Origin: Oceanospirillaceae bacterium
GTDB lineage: Bacteria > Pseudomonadota > Gammaproteobacteria > Pseudomonadales > Balneatricaceae
Length of the DNA: 64,000 nucleotides
NCBI GenBank assembly: GCA_013215445.1
Contig: JABSRA010000001.1
Coordinates: 1-64,000, forward strand
Direction: 5' to 3'
The translations under genes and the position numbers were made by a program. The notes beneath the pieces are model-generated. The model was not told where the DNA came from and ran no database searches. It was given only the letters and a program-made list of their open reading frames with translations. Of the stretch, positions 9,413 to 18,720 are shown piece by piece (positions within the stretch are counted from its first letter, which is position 1; each line of letters begins with the position of its first letter).

Positions 9413-10212
9413 AAGGTTTATTGATCATAGATACCAACTTAATCGCCGCTATACTGCTGTCGATACTACTGCTGTGGATCGCCCTTAGTATGTTTAGAGT
9501 ACTGCGCGAATACCAGCGTGGGGTTATCTTCTTTCTCGGCCGCTTTGAAAAAGTCAAAGGGCCGGGACTGATCATTGTTATCCCCATCATTCAGCAGATG
9601 GTGCGGGTAGATTTGCGCACGGTGGTAATGGATGTGCCCTCCCAAGATGTGATTAGCCGCGACAATGTCTCAGTACGAGTCAATGCCGTTATCTACTTTC
9701 GAGTCATAGACTCACAAAAGGCCATCATCAATGTCGAAGATTATTTAGAGGCGACCTCGCAACTCGCCCAAACCACCTTGCGCTCCGTTTTAGGCCAGCA
9801 CGAGTTGGATGAAATACTGGCCAATCGCGACCTGCTCAACACGGATATACAGGAGATTCTAGATATTCGAACCGATGGCTGGGGAATAAAAGTGTCTAAT
9901 GTTGAAATCAAACACGTGGACCTCAACGAGACTATGATCAGGGCTATTGCGCGTCAGGCTGAAGCAGAGCGCAGCAGAAGGGCCAAAGTAATACACGCAA
10001 AAGGAGAGAAAGAGGCCGCCGACAAACTGGTAGAAGCGGCGGCCAAGCTCGCCAGAGAACCCAACGCCATTTTGTTGCGCTACCTACAGACGCTAACAGA
10101 AATAGCGGGTGAGAGAACCTCTACTATCCTCTTTCCGCTACCGATGGAACTGCTAAACTCTCTGTTGAAAAAACCACCGAATAACGACTCGCGAGAGATA
10201 AAAAATGACTGA
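9409..10212 (+). CDS. Slipin / stomatin-like SPFH-domain membrane protein
   Basis: It has an N-terminal membrane hairpin (about residues 8-28) and an SPFH/PHB domain ([22 protein letters not shown], then [20 protein letters not shown]). A coiled-coil helix follows ([23 protein letters not shown]), and then a short tail. The 267-aa length is typical of slipins. It forms oligomeric membrane scaffolds and is the usual substrate or partner of the NfeD protease encoded just upstream, with which it overlaps by 4 bp. It overlaps the following epimerase gene by 8 bp, so the three are translationally coupled. Confidence 0.94.
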   Translation: MKGLLIIDTNLIAAILLSILLLWIALSMFRVLREYQRGVIFFLGRFEKVKGPGLIIVIPIIQQMVRVDLRTVVMDVPSQDVISRDNVSVRVNAVIYFRVIDSQKAIINVEDYLEATSQLAQTTLRSVLGQHELDEILANRDLLNTDIQEILDIRTDGWGIKVSNVEIKHVDLNETMIRAIARQAEAERSRRAKVIHAKGEKEAADKLVEAAAKLAREPNAILLRYLQTLTEIAGERTSTILFPLPMELLNSLLKKPPNNDSREIKND

Positions 10213-11128
10213 GTACTTAATCACTGGCGGAACCGGCTTAATTGGCTCGGCACTCATCGCGCGGCTGGTTAACGCTAACCACCTGGTAACGGTGTTGACT
10301 CGCAATAGCAAGAGCGCGGCCACTGCGCTGCCAAGGGAAGTACAGCTGGTGGAGAATTTAGCCCAGATTCCGCAGCAAAAACATTTTGATTACGTGGTAA
10401 ACCTCGCCGGAGAACCTATCGCTGATAGCCGCTGGAGTAAAAAACAGAAAAAAAAACTCTGGGCTAGCCGCGTCACCTTAACCCATGATTTGGTGCATTG
10501 GATCAAACAGCGCCCGCTATTACCTAAGGCCCTGATCAGTGGGTCAGCAATTGGCTGGTACGGCGATGGTAAAGATAAAGTTCTCAACGAACAGAGCGCA
10601 GCCAACCCAGAATACACCCACAGTTTGTGTCAGGCATGGGAAGCGGAGGCACTACAGTTAAGTGACACTAGTGTGCGAGTCTGCATCATAAGAACCGGCT
10701 TAGTGATCCACCCCAGCGGGGGCTTCCTGCAGAAACTGCTGCCCGCCTTTAAACTTGGCCTAGGCGCAAGGCTGGGGTGTGGCACCCAGTACATGTCTTG
10801 GATTCATATTGATGACATGGTCAGTGCACTGCTTTTTTTGATCGATGATAATAAGCCACAGATCACTGCTGACCCTCCGCTACGAGGTATTTTCAATTTA
10901 TCCAGCCCCACTCCAGTGACCAATACCGAATTTACCAAGACCTTAGCCGCTCAGCTACAGCGTCCAAATTTTTTGGTGGTGCCAAATTTTGTGCTTAAAT
11001 TAATGCTGGGCGAGATGTCTAGATTGCTGATCACAGGCCAGAGATTAGAACCGCAGAGGTTGTGTAAGGCTGGGTTTAACTTTCACTACCCACGTCTGAA
11101 AGAAGCGCTGAGTAACGCCTTAAACTAA
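10205..11128 (+). CDS. TIGR01777 family NAD(P)-dependent epimerase (SDR39U1/YfcH-like)
   Basis: This is an atypical short-chain dehydrogenase with an N-terminal Rossmann motif [12 protein letters not shown], the family hallmark [19 protein letters not shown], and the [11 protein letters not shown] active-site region. A C-terminal DUF1731 segment ([26 protein letters not shown]) completes it. Members link to envelope or cell-division phenotypes in several bacteria, but the substrate is unknown. It is the third gene of the NfeD-slipin transcript. Confidence 0.92.
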   Translation: MTEYLITGGTGLIGSALIARLVNANHLVTVLTRNSKSAATALPREVQLVENLAQIPQQKHFDYVVNLAGEPIADSRWSKKQKKKLWASRVTLTHDLVHWIKQRPLLPKALISGSAIGWYGDGKDKVLNEQSAANPEYTHSLCQAWEAEALQLSDTSVRVCIIRTGLVIHPSGGFLQKLLPAFKLGLGARLGCGTQYMSWIHIDDMVSALLFLIDDNKPQITADPPLRGIFNLSSPTPVTNTEFTKTLAAQLQRPNFLVVPNFVLKLMLGEMSRLLITGQRLEPQRLCKAGFNFHYPRLKEALSNALN

Positions 11129-11201
11129 CACTTGAAGGACAGAGAACCAGAAGGAACGCTCAATAGCGCTTTGTATAATCACCTATAGTTAAGAGGCGAT
11201 G

Positions 11202-11477
11202 ATGAAAAACATTAAAATCAACATACCCCCGGCACTTCTGGAATTTACCCAGCAGACCTGCTCGGTTGAGTTAGTGGCTGTCAATGTCGGAGAGGCACTA
11301 CTATTACTCTGCCAAAACTATCCGCTGCTAACATCACATTTAATAGATGAACAGGGAGAAATCATTAAGGCCTTAAATATCAGCATCGATCAGGTCGCTA
11401 TCGAAAAGATGCAGGGGCTAAACACTCTTTTAAAAGGAGGTAATCTAATCAATATCGAGATTACCGCTACAGACTGA
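11202..11477 (+). CDS. MoaD/ThiS-like ubiquitin-fold protein lacking the C-terminal Gly-Gly
   Basis: This is a 91-aa beta-grasp protein resembling molybdopterin-synthase small subunits: a leading beta strand (KIN...PPALLEF), VNVGEALLLLCQNYPLLTSHLIDEQGEIIKALNISID and KGGNLINIEI. MoaD and ThiS end in Gly-Gly, which is adenylated and thiolated. Here the chain stops at NIEITATD, so it cannot act as a classical sulfur carrier. It might be regulatory or a diverged paralogue. The ATG at 11202 is preferred over 11199 because the GAGG at 11194-11197 is then 4 bases away. It lies 70 bp after the epimerase. Confidence 0.65.
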   Translation: MKNIKINIPPALLEFTQQTCSVELVAVNVGEALLLLCQNYPLLTSHLIDEQGEIIKALNISIDQVAIEKMQGLNTLLKGGNLINIEITATD

Positions 11478-11557
11478 GCACCCTCTGCACCATTAATCCG
11501 CTGCGCACCACTAGTTTAGAAGTTTATAGAGCTCATTGGAAAAAATGACTACTCCAC

Positions 11558-12361
11558 TTATTGCAGTTTTTTCAAGGCGTAGATATCGTAACGACTGGAT
11601 TTCCCCTCTAAGACATAACTGGGTTTAAGGGCTAACCCCGACACTTCAATACATGGCGCTTTGCGGGGTCTTTTAACCACCACCCTAGCCTGTGCAGTTT
11701 CAAGAGCCTGTGCCAACAAGTCACCGGCATCCAAGTCATCGCCGACCACATCCCGAAAAATCAGCATTTCTTTTTTCACCGAGGCACTTTTGCCAACGTG
11801 CGGGAACATCGGGTCAACATACACCACTTGTGGAGCCTCGCACTGTTGCATATGCTCGATACTGTTGGCGCAGTGTAGGTGCATCCGCTGGATAATATCC
11901 ATAATTTCAAAATTGAGTTCAGCACGCTGTATGCCATCTGCCAGCAGCGCGTGGACAATAGGCGATCTCTCAATCATCTGTACTTCGCAGCCCAAAGTGG
12001 CTAAAACAAACGCATCTTTACCCAAACCTGCTGTCACATCTAACACGCTGGGACGAATCCCGGATTTGATGCCCACGGCCTTGGCAATCATCTGCCCTGA
12101 TCCACCGCCAAACTTGCGCCGGTGTGCGACAGCACCCGTCACATAATCAACCCAAACCGGCCCCGGGGCTTTCTTACCGCACTGCTGCAGCTGTAAGCCC
12201 TTGTCGGTCACATACAACAGTTGTGCGTAATCGCAGCGCTTGGGGTCCGCAACTACCTTTACATAGGCCAAACCCAGATCAACGGCCAGTTGCTGTGCCT
12301 GGTTTTGAAAAACATGGTGCGACGCGGCAACTTTTACGTTCGATGATTGATCTTGGTTCAT
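11558..12361 (-). CDS. rsmJ: 16S rRNA (guanine-1516-N2)-methyltransferase RsmJ
   Basis: This is an AdoMet-dependent methyltransferase that makes m2G1516 in the small-subunit rRNA. The family signature is clear: QQCGKKAPGPVWVDYVTGAVAHRRKFGG, then motif I DVTAGLGKDAFVLATLG, and the catalytic-type motif VVYVDPMFPHVGKSASVKKEM with the DPMFP of RsmJ. The 267-aa length is usual. It overlaps the end of uppP by 4 bp (ATGA) and is the last gene of the mpl-ubiX-tsaB-uppP-rsmJ run. Confidence 0.94.
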   Translation of the reverse strand: MNQDQSSNVKVAASHHVFQNQAQQLAVDLGLAYVKVVADPKRCDYAQLLYVTDKGLQLQQCGKKAPGPVWVDYVTGAVAHRRKFGGGSGQMIAKAVGIKSGIRPSVLDVTAGLGKDAFVLATLGCEVQMIERSPIVHALLADGIQRAELNFEIMDIIQRMHLHCANSIEHMQQCEAPQVVYVDPMFPHVGKSASVKKEMLIFRDVVGDDLDAGDLLAQALETAQARVVVKRPRKAPCIEVSGLALKPSYVLEGKSSRYDIYALKKLQ

Positions 12362-13170
12362 AGTGATACACTACCACTAAAGTAAATGGCCAGCAGCGCT
12401 AGACCTAATACAAACCGATAAATCACAAACGGTAACATACCGACTTTCTCTAACCAAATAAGAAAAAAATGAATGCAGGCAAAGGCCACTGCCGCCGAGA
12501 GAAAAACGCCACTAATGACCATATCCCAGCGCACTAACACTGTAGAGCTGGCGAGTTCTAAGCCCTTGTAGCTGCCCGCTGCTAAAATAATAGGAATAGA
12601 GAGATAAAAGGAAAATTTAGCTGCCGTCTCCCGACTAAAACCCGCCATCAATGCCGCTGTCATAGTAATGCCGGAGCGTGATGTACCGGGAATCAATGCC
12701 AGCGCCTGAGCACAGCCAATAAATATACTTTCTTTTAACGTCAATTCCGCCAGCTTTTTTTGTGGATTTTCGACCGTATCTGCAAACCATAATAATGCGC
12801 CGAAAATCAGAGTAGCGCCGGCTATGACTAATATTGAGCGTCCGTATAGCGCAATCATATCGTGCAGTAAATAACCACTAATCAAGGCAGGTAGGGTAGC
12901 GCCAATGATAAACCAGGCAATCCGGCCATCGACCGACTGCTGTCCACGTAAACTGTTAAAGAACGCGACCAGCATGCTGCTGACATCTTTTCTAAAGTAA
13001 AACACCACGGCAATTAACGTGCCGACATGCACCCCTACATCAAAAGCCAACCCCTGATCAGGCCAACCGAACAATTGTGCGGGGAGAATTAAATGCGCAG
13101 AGCTCGACACGGGTAAGAATTCTGTCAGGCCCTGTATGATAGCCAAGACAAATACATGCATCCATTCCAT
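12358..13170 (-). CDS. uppP: Undecaprenyl-diphosphatase UppP (BacA family)
   Basis: This integral membrane phosphatase recycles the lipid carrier for peptidoglycan and other envelope polymers. It contains ALIQGLTEFLPVSSSAHLI-type motif 1 (here AIIQGLTEFLPVSSSAHLI) and the PGTSRSGITMTAALMAG motif 2, with the catalytic Glu/Ser/Arg set expected for the family. Seven or eight hydrophobic helices and 270 aa fit. The ATG directly follows the tsaB stop codon (TAAATG), indicating translational coupling in the envelope/tRNA gene cluster. Confidence 0.96.
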   Translation of the reverse strand: MEWMHVFVLAIIQGLTEFLPVSSSAHLILPAQLFGWPDQGLAFDVGVHVGTLIAVVFYFRKDVSSMLVAFFNSLRGQQSVDGRIAWFIIGATLPALISGYLLHDMIALYGRSILVIAGATLIFGALLWFADTVENPQKKLAELTLKESIFIGCAQALALIPGTSRSGITMTAALMAGFSRETAAKFSFYLSIPIILAAGSYKGLELASSTVLVRWDMVISGVFLSAAVAFACIHFFLIWLEKVGMLPFVIYRFVLGLALLAIYFSGSVSL

Positions 13171-13863
13171 TTACTGTTGATCCTTTTTCTTCCATGTGAC
13201 TTGATTACGTAGATACACCGGCTGAGCATCCTCTGCTTGCACCGTATGACCCAGTGCATACAGGCCACTGGCTATATTCACAATATCCAAGGCGTGTGGA
13301 TACACTTGCGTATCGAGTTTACTAAAGCCTGCCACTACCTCACTCGGCATTTGCTCGCGATAATTAAAGCCGCTGCCAACAGCAACGCAGTCGATCCCCT
13401 TGCCAATGATCAACTGACTCGGTGCACTGACCACTTCAGCTATCTCGATCACCGCCCGCCCTTCAATAATTTTGTATCCACCCCAGTAAACTTCATTCAT
13501 CCGCGCATCAAAAGCGGTGATAATCAGACTCTCACAATCTTGAGTTTCACGGTAATACCCCTGAGCTAGTGCCGCCAGCGAAGACACCGGTACTACCGGT
13601 AAATCAGCCGCATAAGCTAGGCCTTGTGCCACACCCGTGGCAATGCGAATCCCAGCAAACGAGCCGGGCCCACGGCCAAAGGCAATCGCATCTAACTGGG
13701 AGACGCTCAATCCTGCCTCCCCCAATATTTCCTCGACCATCGGTAACAGCTCGTGGGTATGTCTGCGCGGAATCACTTTAAATAGCTCACTGCGACTACC
13801 ATCAATTTCTAGGGCGACCGAGCAGGCGTCTGTGGATGTATCTAAGGCCAGTATTTTAGCCAT
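13171..13863 (-). CDS. tsaB: tRNA threonylcarbamoyladenosine biosynthesis protein TsaB
   Basis: This is an ASKHA-fold partner of TsaD/TsaE in t6A37 formation on ANN-decoding tRNAs. It starts MAKILALDTSTDACSVAL, has RRHTHELLPMV and the FGRGPGSFAGIRIATGVAQGLA segment that defines TsaB. At 230 aa it is of normal length. It is separated from ubiX by 3 bp and abuts uppP. It is expected to be essential. Confidence 0.95.
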   Translation of the reverse strand: MAKILALDTSTDACSVALEIDGSRSELFKVIPRRHTHELLPMVEEILGEAGLSVSQLDAIAFGRGPGSFAGIRIATGVAQGLAYAADLPVVPVSSLAALAQGYYRETQDCESLIITAFDARMNEVYWGGYKIIEGRAVIEIAEVVSAPSQLIIGKGIDCVAVGSGFNYREQMPSEVVAGFSKLDTQVYPHALDIVNIASGLYALGHTVQAEDAQPVYLRNQVTWKKKDQQ

Positions 13864-13866
13864 CTG

Positions 13867-14505
13867 TTAATCTCTCTCTGCGGTATTTAAGTATTGCTGG
13901 CCCCAGCGGGCAACTAAGTTTTGCTCAAGACCCATCTGCGATAAAATGCGCGCCACCACAAAGTCGATTAAATCTTCGATACTCTGCGGCTTGTGATAAA
14001 AACCCGGGCTAGCCGGTAAAATCACCGCTCCCATGCGGGTCAGCTTTAACATGTGTTCTAAATGAATTTCGCTGTAGGGGGCCTCGCGCGGTACCAGTAT
14101 CAATTTTTTACGCTCTTTGAGCACCACATCAGCGGCCCGCTCTATCAAATTATTACTCGCACCTGTGGCAATAGCCGATAGACATCCGGTACTACAAGGG
14201 CAAACCACCATGGTATTTGGAGATCCAGAGCCCGAGGCCACTGGTGCCATCCACTGCTCTTTACCAAACACCACAATCTGACCGGGTGCCGCATTATAAC
14301 GCTTGGTCAAATACGCCTGCTGAAGCTCAATGTTTCCCGATAATTTAAGGTCGGTCTCAGTCGCGGCAACCACCTGCGCCGCTTTTGACACTAACAACAG
14401 TATTTGAATATCTTTTTCTATCAGGATTTCCAGTAAACGCATCGCGTATTGCACACCCGATGCACCGGTGATCGCCAAGGTAACACTCTGTTTAAAGCTC
14501 TGCAT
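13867..14505 (-). CDS. ubiX: Flavin prenyltransferase UbiX
   Basis: It makes prenylated FMN, the cofactor of the UbiD decarboxylase in ubiquinone synthesis. Motifs include the N-terminal [42 protein letters not shown], the [23 protein letters not shown] active-site stretch and [17 protein letters not shown] place the start at 14505, giving 212 aa in agreement with the family. An AGGAG site lies at ideal spacing upstream, while the open frame to 14544 only extends into duplicated mpl sequence. Part of its 5' end exists as a second decayed copy at 14644-14680. Confidence 0.95.
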   Translation of the reverse strand: MQSFKQSVTLAITGASGVQYAMRLLEILIEKDIQILLLVSKAAQVVAATETDLKLSGNIELQQAYLTKRYNAAPGQIVVFGKEQWMAPVASGSGSPNTMVVCPCSTGCLSAIATGASNNLIERAADVVLKERKKLILVPREAPYSEIHLEHMLKLTRMGAVILPASPGFYHKPQSIEDLIDFVVARILSQMGLEQNLVARWGQQYLNTAERD

Positions 14506-14826
14506 TGACTGACTCCTGCTTAATACAATTGCGCAATCGCGCAATCAATTTCTGGTGCATGCCACTGTAGATACCACTAAAGGCACCGTTACTCATAATC
14601 ACCATTAAATTAGCCGCCCTGAGTATCTAAACTTACCAGTACCGCACCGGTGACCGCCAAGGTAACACTCTGTTTATATCCCTGCATTGACTGACTCCTG
14701 CTTAACGCTATTGACACTATTGCGCAATCGCGCGATCAATTTCTGGTGGATGCCACCGAAGGCGCCGTTACTCATAATCACCACTGAATTAGCTCCCTGA
14801 GTATCTAAACTTGCCAGCACTGCATC
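14462..14826. repeat. Tandem duplication (about 182 bp x 2) spanning the mpl/ubiX junction
   Basis: Segments 14462-14646 and 14644-14826 align along their whole length with scattered differences. Both contain GTAACACTCTGTTTA, TGCATTGACTGACTCCTGCT, GTTACTCATAATCACCA and GAGTATCTAAACTT. Each copy holds the start of ubiX joined to the end of mpl. The left copy supplies the working ubiX start plus a decayed mpl tail, and the right copy supplies the working mpl tail plus a decayed ubiX start. The parent arrangement was evidently an overlapping mpl-ubiX pair. Confidence 0.9.
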
Positions 14827-16095
14827 GATGGTCGCATCGATACTCTGCTGTACCGACATTTTAAGCCCTTGACTGTCAGGGCTTGATTCAAATAAGGCTT
14901 CTAATTGCCAGTCTAGTTCCGCAGGTTGATACCAAATCACCTGATCGGCATCACCCACACAAGCGGCGAGTTGCTGTTGATGACAGCCCAGGCGCATAGT
15001 GTTTGATCTGGGTTCAACCACTGCAATAATCCGCTCATTACCGACTTTCTTACGCAGCCCCTGCAAGGTCGTCTTTATCGCCGTTGGGTGGTGAGCAAAA
15101 TCATCGTAAATCACCGTATTGTTAACCGTCGCCAATAATTCCATGCGCCGTTTCACCCCTTTAAACTGTGCCAGCGCCTGCGCCCCATGGATGATATCGA
15201 CCCCGACATGTCGTGCGGCGAGCAGCGCCATCATGGCATTATAAACATTGTGCAAGCCGCTTAGTTGCCATTTAATAGTCGCGACTTTTTCACCTTCCCT
15301 GAGCAGCGAAAATTGCGAGCCATCGGGCTCAATCAACTCAAAGCTCCACAGGGCTTGAGCGCCTGGCTCTCCGGCGGCCACTTGTTCACTCCAACAGCCC
15401 ATCGCTAATACTTCTGCAACGGAGCTTTGATCGGCGTTGTAAATCACCTGCCCCTCCTGGGGAACCACACGCAGCAAGTGATGAAATTGCCGCTGAATCG
15501 CCGCCAAATCTGGAAATATATCGGCGTGATCATACTCTAAGTTATTAATAACCAAAGTGCGGGGCATGTAGTGAACAAATTTAGAGCGTTTATCAAAAAA
15601 TGCGGTGTCGTATTCATCTGCTTCCAACACAAAAAAGGGCGATTCACCCAGCCTTGCTGACACCGAAAAATCACTGGGTACGCCACCAATTAAATAACCC
15701 GGCTGCATATTCGCGTATTCGAGTATCCAGGCCAGCATCGAGGCAGTGGTGGTTTTACCATGGGTGCCTGCGACCGCCAACACCCATTTATCTTGCAGTA
15801 CAAACTCTTTCAACCACTGAGCCCCAGAGGTATAAGTCAGACCTTTATTGAGCATATACTCAACCGCTTCATTGCCACGGCTTAAGGCATTACCAACCAC
15901 CACCAAATCGGGAGCCGGCTGCAAATGCTCCGCCAGATAACCCTGCATTAACTCTATGCCCTGTGCTTCTAATTGGGTACTCATCGGTGGATAGACATTG
16001 GCATCAGAGCCCGTCACTTGATGGCCGAGTTCTCGCGCCAATATCGCCATAGAACCCATGAAAGTTCCGCAGATACCAAGAATGTGAATATGCAC
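14674..16095 (-). CDS. mpl: UDP-N-acetylmuramate:L-alanyl-gamma-D-glutamyl-meso-diaminopimelate ligase Mpl
   Basis: This is a murein-recycling ligase that joins the recovered tripeptide to UDP-MurNAc. It has the Mur-ligase layout: N-terminal Rossmann part (GICGTFMGSMAILARELGHQ), ATP site AGTHGKTTTASML, central EADEYDTAFFDKRSKFVHYMP and a C-terminal domain with YDDFAHHPTAIKTTLQGLR. GTFMG distinguishes Mpl from MurC. At 473 aa it is slightly longer than the E. coli enzyme. Its last codons run through the duplicated ubiX ribosome site and start (VKQESVNAGI), so the C-terminus was reshaped by the duplication. Confidence 0.95.
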   Translation of the reverse strand: MHIHILGICGTFMGSMAILARELGHQVTGSDANVYPPMSTQLEAQGIELMQGYLAEHLQPAPDLVVVGNALSRGNEAVEYMLNKGLTYTSGAQWLKEFVLQDKWVLAVAGTHGKTTTASMLAWILEYANMQPGYLIGGVPSDFSVSARLGESPFFVLEADEYDTAFFDKRSKFVHYMPRTLVINNLEYDHADIFPDLAAIQRQFHHLLRVVPQEGQVIYNADQSSVAEVLAMGCWSEQVAAGEPGAQALWSFELIEPDGSQFSLLREGEKVATIKWQLSGLHNVYNAMMALLAARHVGVDIIHGAQALAQFKGVKRRMELLATVNNTVIYDDFAHHPTAIKTTLQGLRKKVGNERIIAVVEPRSNTMRLGCHQQQLAACVGDADQVIWYQPAELDWQLEALFESSPDSQGLKMSVQQSIDATIDAVLASLDTQGANSVVIMSNGAFGGIHQKLIARLRNSVNSVKQESVNAGI

Positions 16096-16148
16096 GTACT
16101 ACTTATCCTACTATTAGAGACGACTTAGCCCAAATTTTGCGTACCACC

Positions 16149-16262
16149 GCTCGTGCTCTAGCTTGCTTCTTGGCTTATACAGACTTTTTTTCTCAATCAA
16201 CTGGATGCACCCGTAGGGCGTTCAATTGTAAAAATTCTGTAAAAACAACTCGCGGCGCCATC
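16149..16262 (-). mobile_element. Palindromic miniature element, family A, copy 1
   Basis: This ~114-bp non-coding element matches the reverse complement of 26504-26618 along its full length. It shares the GCTCGTG-TCTAGCTTG end, ACAGACTTTT-TTTCTCAATCAAC, the TCTGTAAAAACAACT right arm and the GCGGCGC end. Internal arms can fold into a long hairpin, although less perfectly than in copy 2. It sits between mpl and the fbp promoter. No protein is encoded. A MITE-like or repetitive extragenic palindromic origin is inferred; the family is not one I can name. Confidence 0.7.
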
Positions 16263-16505
16263 ATCACGACAATGCATGCATTATCTGGGTTAGACAGAGT
16301 TAGTCCTTAAGTCTAATACTGTAAAAATACAAAAGCGCTATGATACAACAAAATTTAGACGCCTTTCCCCCACCCGCTATTTAATTCCCGTTAAATAGCC
16401 AATTAGTGAGCATTAATCGGGGTTTTCAGCAGCTATTTATGATTTCTTAGTCCGCATCGCGTAAAATGCGCCACTAAATTATTAAACCTCGAAGGTAAAT
16501 TTGCC

Positions 16506-17501
16506 ATGCAATTGCTCAGCCAGTTTTTGCGACACGAACAAACTGATGAAGAATTAACTGATCTTATTGCAACGCTCATGGTAGCTTGCAAAGAAATCAC
16601 CCTAAAACTTCGCCAGGGAGCGATTTCAGGCGTACTTGGCACCACTACTGACATCAACGTGCAGGGCGAGACGCAAAAAAAGCTCGATGTGATTTCTAAC
16701 GAAATCCTCAAAAAATATTTGCTCGGTCACTTAACCGTTGCAGGCCTCGCCTCCGAGGAAGAAAGCGAGCCGGTATTAGCCAACCCCAACGGCAAGTACT
16801 TGGTGGTTTTCGACCCACTGGACGGCTCTTCAAACATTGATATCAATGTCACGGTTGGCACTATATTTTCCATCTTAGAAGCGGCCCCCGCTGAAGGCTA
16901 TTTTGATGAGGCGCCTTTTTTGCAAAAGGGCCGCAAGCAGCTGGCTGCAGGTTACGTACTCTATGGCCCCTCGGCATTATTAGTGCTGACCACAGGCAAC
17001 GGTGTGCACATGTTTACCTTGTCTGATACCGGTGACTTTTTGCTGACCCGTGAAAAAGTGATGATTCCCGAAGAGACTCAGGAATTTGCCATTAACATGT
17101 CTAACTATCGACACTGGGAACCCGCAATGCGCGCCTATATCGATGACTTGTTAGAAGGTTTAGATGGCGAACGCGGCAAAAACTTCAACATGCGCTGGGT
17201 CGCTGCTATGGTGGCAGAAGTCCACCGCATCCTCACCCGCGGTGGAATTTTCATCTACCCCTGGGATACCAGAGTGCCGCAAAAGCCCGGAAAACTGCGC
17301 CTAATGTACGAGGGCAACCCGATGAGCATGCTAATAGAGCAAGCTGGCGGATTAGCCACCACTTGCTACAGCGATATTTTGGATGTAGAGCCCAAAGACA
17401 TACACCAGCGGGTCTCTGTCGCGTTAGGTTCTAAGAAAGAAGTAGAAGTGTTGATGGAATACCACCAGCGCATCGATAGCGTCATTGACCAAAAAAATTA
17501 A
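16506..17501 (+). CDS. fbp: Fructose-1,6-bisphosphatase class I
   Basis: This gluconeogenic enzyme hydrolyses fructose-1,6-bisphosphate to fructose-6-phosphate. Class I signatures include [10 protein letters not shown] (metal ligands), [24 protein letters not shown], and the C-terminal [37 protein letters not shown]. The 331-aa length is normal. The fbp-ppa pair is co-directional with a 39-bp gap. Presence of fbp fits growth on organic acids or amino acids. I chose the ATG following GGTAAATTTGCC because it gives the normal N-terminus. Confidence 0.96.
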   Translation: MQLLSQFLRHEQTDEELTDLIATLMVACKEITLKLRQGAISGVLGTTTDINVQGETQKKLDVISNEILKKYLLGHLTVAGLASEEESEPVLANPNGKYLVVFDPLDGSSNIDINVTVGTIFSILEAAPAEGYFDEAPFLQKGRKQLAAGYVLYGPSALLVLTTGNGVHMFTLSDTGDFLLTREKVMIPEETQEFAINMSNYRHWEPAMRAYIDDLLEGLDGERGKNFNMRWVAAMVAEVHRILTRGGIFIYPWDTRVPQKPGKLRLMYEGNPMSMLIEQAGGLATTCYSDILDVEPKDIHQRVSVALGSKKEVEVLMEYHQRIDSVIDQKN

Positions 17502-17540
17502 ATACTAGTGTTCAACTATTGAAAGATTAAGGAATAAAAC

Positions 17541-18074
17541 ATGAGTTTTGCAAAAATTTCCGCCGGTCGTGATCTGCCTCACGACATCAACGTGATCATC
17601 GAAATACCCGCTGAGAGTTCACCGGTTAAATACGAGATAGAAAAAGATCAAGATGCCATTTTTGTTGACCGTTTCATGGCGGCACCAATGTTCTACCCTG
17701 CCAACTATGGTTACATCAATAATACCTTAGCAGATGATGGCGATGCACTTGATGTCTTGGTAATCACTCCCTACCCAGTTATCCCAGGTTGTGTTATTCG
17801 CGCTCGTCCCGTGGGCATTTTAAACATGACTGACGAAGCGGGTGAAGACGCCAAACTGATCGCAGTTCCTCACGAGAAGCTCAGCAAAGCTTATAACCAC
17901 ATTCAAGATTTGAGCGACATTCCTGAACTTGAGCTGGCGCGCATCAAGCATTTCTTCGAAAACTACAAAGGTTTAGAAGAAGGCAAGTGGGTTAAAGTTG
18001 AAGAGTGGGGCGATGCAGCTGCTGCTAAAAAAGCGATCCAAGTTGCCGCTAAAACTTATCAGGATAGTCTGTAA
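17541..18074 (+). CDS. ppa: Inorganic pyrophosphatase (family I)
   Basis: This soluble enzyme hydrolyses pyrophosphate and pulls biosynthetic reactions forward. Conserved metal/phosphate residues lie in [40 protein letters not shown] and the [19 protein letters not shown] tail. The 177-aa length is standard. AAGGA lies 8 bases before the ATG. It follows fbp by 39 bp and is closed by a hairpin terminator 12 bp after its stop. Confidence 0.97.
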   Translation: MSFAKISAGRDLPHDINVIIEIPAESSPVKYEIEKDQDAIFVDRFMAAPMFYPANYGYINNTLADDGDALDVLVITPYPVIPGCVIRARPVGILNMTDEAGEDAKLIAVPHEKLSKAYNHIQDLSDIPELELARIKHFFENYKGLEEGKWVKVEEWGDAAAAKKAIQVAAKTYQDSL

Positions 18075-18085
18075 GTTGATGTACA

Positions 18086-18110
18086 GCCTCTGCGGATCGC
18101 AGGGGCTTTT
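18086..18110 (+). terminator. Rho-independent terminator after ppa
   Basis: A 9-bp stem GCCTCTGCG / CGCAGGGGC (one G-T wobble) around a GAT loop is directly followed by TTTT. It begins 12 bases after the ppa stop codon. Confidence 0.85.
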
Positions 18111-18184
18111 CATTGCTACTGTTATTTCTACCTACCGCCCTCTTCTATAATTCTTTTCAGAACCGATAGTGCTTTTTAAGAGAT

Positions 18185-18302
18185 TAAAAACTTACCGATT
18201 CGTTTTTTAATCTATTAAAAAACCTACTGATTCGTTTTTTAATCTATTAATAAACTTACTGATTCGTTTTTTAATCTATTAATAAACTTACTGATTCGTT
18301 TT
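18185..18302. repeat. Four tandem copies of a 32-bp AT-rich repeat
   Basis: Units at 18185-18216, 18217-18248, 18249-18280 and 18281-18302 (partial) share the core AACTTACTGATTCGTTTTTTAA with few changes. The third and fourth are identical over their common length. No spacers separate them, so this is not CRISPR. It lies in a non-coding stretch (18111-18905) with no gene that I trust. It could be a protein-binding array or simple slippage expansion. Confidence 0.85.
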
Positions 18303-18660
18303 ATATTTTTTAAATTTTAACATCAACTGCAGTTGAGTCTGTATCGTGATTGATGTGGCTCAATAACTTGCCGGCCGCTCAGCCCCCTCTCGATAACTGC
18401 TCCAGACACTACTCTACCTCCTCGATACATAGCCGCAGGCTCAGCTTCGCCCTGTACGATGTTGTCAGCACTGATGAGAGTAGATTAACTTTGCCAGCAG
18501 TAAAAAGCCTAGCTGTCGCTACACTCGCCAATGCAGCCAATCGCTGTGGCGCTATACAAGGGGATTAATCTCTGGGTAACTAGTTTTTTGGACAACGATG
18601 ATGTTAACGATAAAACAGCTTAAAATTAGAGAAATTGGCTAAATTCTGTGATTTTGCTCG

Positions 18661-18720
18661 TTACAAAAAGCGCCCTCTTATCCTAAAGAATCATCTAAAG
18701 AATCACTAAATAACTTCCAA
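18661..18720. repeat. Left copy of an imperfect direct repeat flanking the acyltransferase gene
   Basis: TTACAAAAAGCGCCC, CCTAAAGAATC repeated as CTAAAGAATC, then CTAAATAAC recurs in related form at 19921-19980 (TATAAAAAGTGCC, CCTAAAGCATTC, CTAAAGCATTC, GATAAATAC). Each copy itself holds an internal duplication of the CTAAAG-ATTC motif. By eye the two are roughly 65-70% alike. The rest of 18303-18905 shows nothing identifiable. Confidence 0.45.

Noticed and set aside
11661-12146. 161-codon open frame opposite rsmJ
   Set aside because: Antisense shadow of a well-supported gene with skewed Cys/Ser composition.
14545-14673. Separate small gene between ubiX and mpl
   Set aside because: The sequence is explained fully by the decayed tandem copy of the mpl tail.
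18185-18302. CRISPR array
   Set aside because: Units are contiguous with no spacers and no cas genes are present.
18350-18568. 72-codon plus-strand open frame after ppa
   Set aside because: Low-complexity composition, no ribosome site and no recognised motif.
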